Below, piece by piece: positions 23,050 through 28,172 of a stretch of DNA of 28,172 nt. How positions within the stretch are numbered: the stretch's first letter is position 1; each line of letters opens with the position of its first letter. The position numbers and the translations under genes were made by a program. A model generated the notes under the pieces. It ran no database searches, was not told the origin of the DNA, and saw nothing but the letters and a program-made list of their open reading frames with translations. Origin of the DNA: an uncultured Faecalicoccus sp. (GTDB lineage Bacteria; Bacillota_I; Bacilli_A; Erysipelotrichales; Erysipelotrichaceae); contig CABVDD010000026.1 of the NCBI GenBank assembly GCA_902497095.1, positions 1 to 28,172 on the forward strand, written 5' to 3'.

Positions 23050-24174
23050 ATGATCATACATGATTTTAAAGGTTTAAAACTTTCAGGTTTAGGTTTGGGA
23101 GCTATGCGTTTACCAACGATAGAGGGACAAAATGGAAAACCGGATCAGGAGAAAGTCAATGAAATGATTCAGTATGCCATGGAGAAAGGAATCAATTATT
23201 ATGATACCGCATGGGGTTATCATGAAGGTCAAAGTGAAATTGTCTTAGCCAAAGCGTTAAAGAAATATGATCGGTCGAAATATTTTCTTGCGGATAAGTT
23301 TCCGGGTTATGATCTTTCAAATATGCCTAAGGTTGAAGAAATCTTTGAAGAACAACTTAAAAAATGTCAAACAGAATACTTTGATTTTTATTTATTCCAT
23401 AATGTTTGTGAAAAGAATATTGATGCTTATTTAAATCCAAAATATAAGATTTTAGAGTATCTTTTACAACAAAAAAGCCAGGGAAGAATTCGTCATTTAG
23501 GTTTTTCCTGTCATGGTGAATTACCGGTATTAGATAGATTTCTAAAAGCGTATGGAAAACATATGGAGTTTTGTCAGCTGCAAATCAATTATTTAGACTG
23601 GCATTTTCAAAAGGCAAAGGAAAAAGTGGAATTGTTAAAGAAATATGAGATTCCGGTTTGGGTCATGGAACCTTTGCGGGGTGGTAAATTGGCAAAGCTA
23701 AAACCAGAATATGAGAAACAACTACATGCCCTTCGCCCATGGGAAAGTATACCCGGCTGGGCTTTTCGATTTGTTCAAAGTATACCGCAAGTCACCATGG
23801 TGCTTTCAGGAATGTCAGATATGAAACAGTTGCAGGAAAATGTAGAAACATGGTCTAAAGAAGAGCCTTTAAACGATACAGAAAAAAAGACTTTGTTTTC
23901 TATCGTGGATGAAATGACTAAGAAAGTTATCATTCCTTGTACTTCTTGTCGTTATTGTACATCTGGTTGTCCGCAGGGCTTGGATATTCCAAAATTATTG
24001 TCGCTATATAATGAGCATGCCTTTAGTGATGGAGGCTTTATTGCACCTATGGTGCTTTCAACGCTTGAAAAAGGACCGGATGCATGCATACAATGCCATA
24101 GTTGTGAAAAGGTATGTCCGCAACAAATTCATATTGTAGATGTACTAAAAGATTTTACATATCGTTTGCGTTAA
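23050..24174 (+). CDS. Aldo/keto reductase with C-terminal 2x[4Fe-4S] ferredoxin-like domain
   Basis: 374 residues. Residues 1-280 are the aldo/keto reductase barrel with the tetrad in order: Asp and Tyr in NYYDTAWGYHEGQSE, Lys in LADKFPG, His in YLFHNV. GIRHLGFSCHGE-type turn (RIRHLGFSCHG) and MEPLRGGKLA follow. Residues about 295-374 carry two clusters, CTSCRYCTSGCPQG and CIQCHSCEKVCPQQ (C-x2-C-x2-C-x3-CP). This architecture is common in anaerobic Firmicutes, probably linking ferredoxin or another Fe-S donor to carbonyl reduction; substrate unknown. AAGGAGGAA gives an excellent binding site for ATG 23050. Own promoter; no clear terminator before the next gene. Confidence 0.95.
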   Translation: MIIHDFKGLKLSGLGLGAMRLPTIEGQNGKPDQEKVNEMIQYAMEKGINYYDTAWGYHEGQSEIVLAKALKKYDRSKYFLADKFPGYDLSNMPKVEEIFEEQLKKCQTEYFDFYLFHNVCEKNIDAYLNPKYKILEYLLQQKSQGRIRHLGFSCHGELPVLDRFLKAYGKHMEFCQLQINYLDWHFQKAKEKVELLKKYEIPVWVMEPLRGGKLAKLKPEYEKQLHALRPWESIPGWAFRFVQSIPQVTMVLSGMSDMKQLQENVETWSKEEPLNDTEKKTLFSIVDEMTKKVIIPCTSCRYCTSGCPQGLDIPKLLSLYNEHAFSDGGFIAPMVLSTLEKGPDACIQCHSCEKVCPQQIHIVDVLKDFTYRLR

Positions 24175-24209
24175 AGATGTAAAATTAGACACTTTTCATA
24201 ATGAGTCCA

Positions 24210-24239
24210 TGGAAAAACAATTTGTACTTGTGATATACT
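24210..24239 (+). promoter_or_regulatory. Extended -10 promoter, leaderless, of the Cof HAD-degV operon
   Basis: TGA-TATACT (24231-24239), six bases, then ATG 24246. TGGAAA at 24210-24215 with an 18-base spacer could be the -35. No Shine-Dalgarno sequence fits between -10 and ATG. Confidence 0.55.
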
Positions 24240-24245
24240 TCTTTC

Positions 24246-25079
24246 ATGAAAACAAATAAACTACGTTTAGTTTTGTGTGATATTGATAGTACGTTAATCA
24301 ACTCCAAAAGAGAATTAACACCACGCACAAAAGATATGATTGAAAAATTACATGCACAAGGTGTGTATTTTGGTTTAGCTTCCGGCAGACCTGTGGATGA
24401 GTTGCAGCGATATGCAGATGGATGGGGCATTTCTTTTCCTTTTGAATTTCTGATTGGTATGAATGGCAGTGAGTTATGGGATGAGATTCATCAGAAACAA
24501 TATGACTATTATAAATTGAAAAGGGAATGGATCAAAGAAATCTTAGAGGCCATGAAACCTTTTGAAGCCAATGCATTTATCTATTTAGATGGTAAATTAG
24601 TAGCACAAAGAATAGATGAAATGATGAAGCATTCTGCCGTAACTTCGCAAAAACCAATTCATGTGATCGCTAGTGATGAAGAACTGTATGCTTGTGACAA
24701 TGCCAAAATCATGTTTCGTATGAGCGCACAGGATACTTTAAAAGCGGAGAAATATTTTAATGCGCATCCAAATCCTTATTATAAAGCGTTTAAGACACAA
24801 ACTACATTGTTAGAGTTTGCCGATCGGCGTGTATCTAAAGGATATGCGGTTAAAAAGTTAGCCGATCTTTATGACTTTGATTTAGAAAACATTTGGTCTT
24901 TTGGCGATACGACCAATGACAATACCATGTTGGAAGTCAGCGGCAGAGGCATTTGTATGTGCAATGGCAGTGACGATACCAAAGCGATTGCCGATGAAAT
25001 TACCGAGTTTGATAATGACCATGACGGTGTAGCGAATTATATTGAAAAGTATTTTTTTCTAAAGGAGATCAAATCATGA
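24246..25079 (+). CDS. Cof-type HAD-IIB phosphatase
   Basis: 277 residues. HAD motif I is CDIDSTLINSK (catalytic Asp pair, but Ser-Thr instead of the usual Gly-Thr), motif II LASGRPVDEL, a type IIB cap in the middle (about residues 80-190), motif III Lys in RRVSKGYAVKKL, and motif IV SFGDTTNDNTML. Such enzymes dephosphorylate sugar phosphates, FMN or PLP; the substrate cannot be told. There is no binding site before ATG 24246. The end overlaps degV by four bases (ATGA), so the two genes form one unit. Confidence 0.92.
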   Translation: MKTNKLRLVLCDIDSTLINSKRELTPRTKDMIEKLHAQGVYFGLASGRPVDELQRYADGWGISFPFEFLIGMNGSELWDEIHQKQYDYYKLKREWIKEILEAMKPFEANAFIYLDGKLVAQRIDEMMKHSAVTSQKPIHVIASDEELYACDNAKIMFRMSAQDTLKAEKYFNAHPNPYYKAFKTQTTLLEFADRRVSKGYAVKKLADLYDFDLENIWSFGDTTNDNTMLEVSGRGICMCNGSDDTKAIADEITEFDNDHDGVANYIEKYFFLKEIKS

Positions 25080-25915
25080 ACAAAATTGCATTAATGATCG
25101 ATTCCAGTGCGGATATTTCTAAAGAAAAAGCAGAAGAATTAAATCTTCACGTTTTGCGTATGCCTGTTATTGTGGATGGAAAAGAATACATGGAGGCCCA
25201 AACCATTACGGATGAAGAAGTAGTGGCTGCCTTAGAAGCACATAAAAGCGTTAAGACAGCACAACCGATCGTCGGAGATATGATTCGTATGTGGGAAGAT
25301 TTATTGAAGACGCATGATGAAGTTTTTTATCTTCCTTTAAGCAATGCTTTATCGGGGACAAATAAGACTGCCATCAATCTGGCAAAAAACTATGAAGGAA
25401 AAGTAACTGTTGTGCAAAGTGAGTTTGTATGTTATCCAACAGTTGTCATGATGCAGATGGTCAAAGAAATGATTGAAAAAGGATATACATGTGCCCAAAT
25501 CAAAGAAAAAATTGAAACAGAAGGTGAATTGCTTGCCGTATTGATACCGGAAAAATTAGATACTTTGAAAGCCGGCGGTCGTATTTCTCCAGCTGTAGCT
25601 GCCATAGCAGGGTTGTTGAAGATCGTTCCTTTGTTGAATATTCGTCATGGTGCTATTGATTTGGAAGATAAAGTTCGAACTTTGAAAAAAGCGTATCAAA
25701 AAGGTATCGAAGTCGTGACAAAAGATGTAAATCCTGATGATTATATTTGGATGGTAATTGATGCCTTTGATCCGCAAAAAAGTGAGGATTGTAAAAAAAT
25801 GTTGGAAGCCGCTGTTGGTCAACCTGTGCAGCAGCACTCTTTTAAAACAGTGATCTTATCCCATGTAGGCAAAGGGACTATCGGCTTTGGTCGAATCAAA
25901 AAAATAAAATATTAA
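25076..25915 (+). CDS. DegV/FakB-family fatty-acid-binding protein
   Basis: 279 residues, full length. IALMIDSSADIS at the N terminus, YLPLSNALSGTNKTA around the headgroup-binding serine, the C-terminal domain with DTLKAGGRISPAVAAIAGLL (the GGRIS motif) and the end HVGKGTIGFG in place of the usual H-x-GPG-x-x-G. DegV proteins bind a fatty acid and, as FakB, present it to the kinase FakA; no fakA lies here. AAGGAG precedes the start, which overlaps the HAD gene. A terminator follows. Confidence 0.93.
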   Translation: MNKIALMIDSSADISKEKAEELNLHVLRMPVIVDGKEYMEAQTITDEEVVAALEAHKSVKTAQPIVGDMIRMWEDLLKTHDEVFYLPLSNALSGTNKTAINLAKNYEGKVTVVQSEFVCYPTVVMMQMVKEMIEKGYTCAQIKEKIETEGELLAVLIPEKLDTLKAGGRISPAVAAIAGLLKIVPLLNIRHGAIDLEDKVRTLKKAYQKGIEVVTKDVNPDDYIWMVIDAFDPQKSEDCKKMLEAAVGQPVQQHSFKTVILSHVGKGTIGFGRIKKIKY

Positions 25916-25932
25916 ATTCAAACAGTTAAAAT

Positions 25933-25982
25933 AATCCCACGAAAGATAAAACTTTTAAGAGTCTGTCAAAGTGGGATTTTTA
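25933..25982 (+). terminator. Terminator of the Cof HAD-degV operon
   Basis: AATCCCAC (25933-25940) pairs with GTGGGATT (25971-25978) across a long, about 30-base loop, followed by TTTT. Confidence 0.75.
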
Positions 25983-26047
25983 TGTATCTACTTTTCTTAC
26001 AACATAATTTAACATATTCATTTTAAATTCGTCTTACAGTTCGTACT

Positions 26048-26053
26048 TATACT
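26048..26053 (+). promoter_or_regulatory. -10 box immediately upstream of the VanZ-like gene (leaderless)
   Basis: TATACT, seven bases, then ATG 26061. No Shine-Dalgarno sequence and no clear -35. Confidence 0.4.
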
Positions 26054-26060
26054 GTCAACT

Positions 26061-26603
26061 ATGAAACATAAAAAAATACGTTTTCTATTTTCTATTCTAT
26101 TTGCGATATTTTGTGTAGGTCTTATGTTTATGATCTATACCTTATCGAGTGAAGATGGTTATACATCCGGACAGCGCAGTGCCACAGTACAAGAATTGAT
26201 CAAAGAAAATGTTCATGAATATATGGATTCTACGGAAATAGGACAAAAATTACATCACGGTATTCAATCTTTGATTGAAAGTATTTCTCCAGATGGGGAT
26301 AACTGGTATCAAACCACTCGTGATATTGCACATTTTAGCCTTTATTTCTTTTTGGCACTTTTATTATATGTGACCTTATCTATTGCCGGTGTATCTCGAG
26401 TATGGAAAATTGTTGTTTCCTTGTTAGTGTGTGCTGGATATGCCTGTTTCGATGAATTTCATCAAAGTATGGTAGATGGAAGAATCAGTACGTTAGAGGA
26501 TTTTGTCGTTGATATGTGTGGTGCTACGATCAGTCTGTTGCTTTGTTGGGCTTTGTCTGCTTTGTTCTCCTTCTTTCGGACAAAGAGGATACAGAGATTG
26601 TAA
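26061..26603 (+). CDS. VanZ-like membrane protein
   Basis: 180 residues. An N-terminal membrane helix (about 8-29), a polar outside region, then three more helices. The conserved VanZ signature is split over the helices: RDIAHFSLYFFLALLL and CFDEFHQSMVDGRISTLEDF (D-E-x-x-Q, R) with VVDMCGATISLLL. Members affect teicoplanin resistance in vanA clusters, but most stand-alone copies have no known role. None of the van resistance genes are present, so this is not a glycopeptide cluster. The stop TAA is part of the TTGTAA -35 of the following gene. Confidence 0.92.
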   Translation: MKHKKIRFLFSILFAIFCVGLMFMIYTLSSEDGYTSGQRSATVQELIKENVHEYMDSTEIGQKLHHGIQSLIESISPDGDNWYQTTRDIAHFSLYFFLALLLYVTLSIAGVSRVWKIVVSLLVCAGYACFDEFHQSMVDGRISTLEDFVVDMCGATISLLLCWALSALFSFFRTKRIQRL

Positions 26604-26625
26604 TTTGATTAAAATAAGGTATAAT
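26598..26625 (+). promoter_or_regulatory. Promoter of the zinc-ribbon/DUF4234 gene
   Basis: TTGTAA (26598-26603, overlapping the vanZ-like stop), a 16-base spacer, perfect TATAAT (26620-26625). Confidence 0.7.
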
Positions 26626-26661
26626 TTGTTTAATTAATATAAACTTTAAGGAGATGCAAAC

Positions 26662-27735
26662 ATGGAATGTAAACAATGTGGAAATAGTCTTCCGGAAAAC
26701 GCAAAATTTTGTCCGGAATGTGGTGCACCCGTTTCTTTGGTTGAAACTGTTGAAGAAATTCAGACAACAGAGCCTGTTCAGGATAATACAGAAGAAGTAG
26801 AAGAAATCAAAGAAGATATTGTTGTTGAAGAAGCACAAAACGATTCTGAAGATGAAAAAGTGATAGTCGAAGAGCAACAAGATTCTGAAGTCGAAGAAGT
26901 GCAAGAGGATGTAGAAGAATCACAAGAAGAACCAGAAGAAAAGACGGTTGAAGAAGAATGGTACTATGTTAAAGAGAGTCAATCCGTTGGCCCATGTACG
27001 CTTGAGCAGATGATAGAACTGATTCAGGATACGAAGCTTAAAGAAGATACTCTGGTTTGGAAAGCTGGTATGCCAGATTGGCAAAAATTAAAAGATACAT
27101 CGTTAAAAGAATATCTGCCAGCACCGGATGTAAAACCGGATGGGGATCAATGGTATTTTGTGGATGCGGATAATAAACAAAATGGGCCTTATACATTGGA
27201 ACAGATGAAAGGATTGATTCAGGCACATCAGATCTATGGCAATACATTTGTATGGAAAGCTGGCATGGAAGACTGGCAGCGTCTAAAAGAAACTGAACTG
27301 GCTTCTTTTGCGATGCCCGAGGCACCTAAAAAAGAGCAACCTCAAAAAGACTTTGTTCAAAAACCAATCTATATTTCACAAAGAAGTATCGGCTTATCTA
27401 TCGTTTTGACAATTGTGACATGTGGTCTTTACTATTGGTATTGGCTTTATACTTTGGCAAGAGATGTCAATGAATGCTGTCGTGCACAAAATAAATCAGG
27501 ACCTGGTGAACCGGGATTGGTTGTATTATTGTCATTTATTACTTGCGGACTTTATGGAATCTATTTTTATTGGAAAGCAGGAAAAGTGTTAAGCGAACTA
27601 GAATTTGATAATGGCTTTAAAGTTTCGGATAATAGTATTATCATGTTAGTACTTCCGATTTTAGGCTTAGGTATCATTTCCATGGCAATTTGTCAGGCTA
27701 GTTTAAATGACATTTGTCAGTATGGTAATGAATAA
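26662..27735 (+). CDS. Zinc-ribbon, double GYF_2 and DUF4234 membrane protein
   Basis: 357 residues. Order: zinc ribbon with C3-x2-C6 and C18-x2-C21 (KFCPECG); a strongly acidic Glu/Val-rich linker to about 94; two GYF_2-like repeats, WYYVKESQSVGPCTLEQM and WYFVDADNKQNGPYTLEQM, each ending in VWKAGM-(P/E)-DWQ-LK; then a DUF4234-type region with three hydrophobic helices (SIGLSIVLTIVTCGLYYWYW, VVLLSFITCGLYGIYFYW, MLVLPILGLGIISMAI). Likely a membrane-anchored adaptor, since GYF_2 domains bind protein partners; no enzyme motif is seen. AAGGAGATG is an ideal binding site for ATG 26662. The next gene begins within its 3' end. Confidence 0.9.
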   Translation: MECKQCGNSLPENAKFCPECGAPVSLVETVEEIQTTEPVQDNTEEVEEIKEDIVVEEAQNDSEDEKVIVEEQQDSEVEEVQEDVEESQEEPEEKTVEEEWYYVKESQSVGPCTLEQMIELIQDTKLKEDTLVWKAGMPDWQKLKDTSLKEYLPAPDVKPDGDQWYFVDADNKQNGPYTLEQMKGLIQAHQIYGNTFVWKAGMEDWQRLKETELASFAMPEAPKKEQPQKDFVQKPIYISQRSIGLSIVLTIVTCGLYYWYWLYTLARDVNECCRAQNKSGPGEPGLVVLLSFITCGLYGIYFYWKAGKVLSELEFDNGFKVSDNSIIMLVLPILGLGIISMAICQASLNDICQYGNE

Positions 27736-28117
27736 AAAAGTCATTAAGATAACAGGAGCTATTTTCGCATTGCTCCTGTTTCTTCTTTTTGTGGGAGTGT
27801 ATTGTCCGATACAAAACATTTTTGGGATTCCATGTCCAGGCTGTAATATGACGACCAGTTTGTATTATCTTCTCACAGGTCATTTACAAGCTTCTTTGTT
27901 TTATCATGCGATGTTAATTCCTACCTTCGTATTTGGTTTGTTGTTTTTATATTGTCAGATCAAAAAGAAGAAAAAGTGGAAAGAGCGAATCTTATGGATG
28001 TGGGCAGGTTGTATGATCGTGTATTATATATATCGTATGCTTTTTATTTTTCCAGATATTCCCATGGTATATGATACAAATAGTTTATTGGGGCAACTTT
28101 TGCACATTACACTTTAA
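27728..28117 (+). CDS. DUF2752 membrane protein
   Basis: 129 residues from ATG 27728 (MNKKVIKITG), a typical basic start before the first membrane helix. ATGs at 27722 and 27707 are also in frame; none has a clear binding site, and all overlap the preceding gene, so translation is probably coupled. The DUF2752 signature is FGIPCPGCNMTTSLYYLLTG (normally CPGCGMTR). Three membrane helices (about 8-27, 55-75, 85-105). This family often accompanies DUF4234/GYF-type membrane proteins, as here. Function unknown. Confidence 0.88.
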   Translation: MNKKVIKITGAIFALLLFLLFVGVYCPIQNIFGIPCPGCNMTTSLYYLLTGHLQASLFYHAMLIPTFVFGLLFLYCQIKKKKKWKERILWMWAGCMIVYYIYRMLFIFPDIPMVYDTNSLLGQLLHITL

Positions 28118-28119
28118 TT

Positions 28120-28150
28120 TTTGTCAAAAAACTAAGAACTAGTTGACAAA
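28120..28150. repeat. Inverted repeat over the -35 of the last promoter
   Basis: TTTGTCAA (28120-28127) and TTGACAAA (28143-28150) are perfect inverted copies 15 bases apart. The right copy contains the TTGACA -35 box. It could be an operator or chance. Confidence 0.5.
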
Positions 28151-28172
28151 TACTTTGAAAAATGCCTATAAT
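28143..28172 (+). promoter_or_regulatory. Consensus promoter of the next gene, cut by the window end
   Basis: Perfect TTGACA (28143-28148), an 18-base spacer and perfect TATAAT (28167-28172) on the last base of the window. Its strength fits a highly expressed gene to the right. Confidence 0.8.

Noticed and set aside
26061..26603. Vancomycin/teicoplanin resistance cluster
   Set aside because: Only a VanZ-like protein is present; no vanHAX, regulator or related gene is nearby.
26530..26904. 124-residue minus-strand ORF
   Set aside because: Phe/Cys-rich low-complexity translation lying opposite the VanZ-like and zinc-ribbon genes; a shadow frame.

Overview
Organism. The window reads as a low-GC Gram-positive (Bacillota) chromosome, with good AGGAGG ribosome binding sites and many short U-tailed terminators. 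UGA is a stop (for example luxS) and RF2 is present, so the code is standard and not the Mollicutes one. Gene content (split transketolase, VanZ, DUF2975/XRE pair, multidomain autolysin with ricin-like repeats) would suit a gut Erysipelotrichia-type bacterium. That placement is inference, not proof.

Layout. (1) 1-3220: a large secreted autolysin with an amidase, three ricin-like modules (two being a perfect 486-bp tandem duplication) and a glucosaminidase-type domain. Its 5' part is interrupted by an in-frame TAA at 26-28. (2) 3226-10090: a visibly AT-richer accessory block that looks like a defence island. It holds an OLD-like ATPase/TOPRIM protein, two different reverse transcriptases separated by a hairpin-rich non-coding stretch (best match: a DRT type 3 anti-phage system, UG3 + UG8 RTs plus ncRNA), a DUF3791 pseudogene, a tightly overlapping pair of unknown genes and a small orphan ORF. 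(3) 10098-28172: ordinary chromosomal genes. These are P1 peptidase and nitrilase (minus strand), manA, the overlapping run mutY-luxS-pfkB-type kinase-fluC, a minus-strand DUF2975/XRE pair, secA-prfB (with the programmed +1 frameshift), split transketolase, cysK, an Fe-S aldo/keto reductase, a Cof-type HAD phosphatase with DegV, VanZ, a zinc-ribbon/GYF/DUF4234 membrane protein and a DUF2752 protein.

Most interesting part. The first RT (4758-) stops early, but its C-terminal part continues in the -1 frame directly from an A AAA AAT heptamer (5645-5651). The frame is either broken by one lost A or joined by programmed -1 frameshifting. The 170 bases between the RTs hold six hairpins. Read on the minus strand they have a plausible promoter at the right end, a U-tailed terminator at the left end and an ACACACA tract. 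The DRT3 literature, as I recall it, describes an ACACAC template in the ncRNA.

Housekeeping side. Two promoters sit inside the terminator of the upstream gene (transketolase, cysK). Three genes (nitrilase, Cof HAD, VanZ) have no Shine-Dalgarno sequence and a -10 box 6-7 nt before the ATG, which suggests leaderless mRNAs. No tRNA, rRNA, CRISPR array or IS element was recognised.
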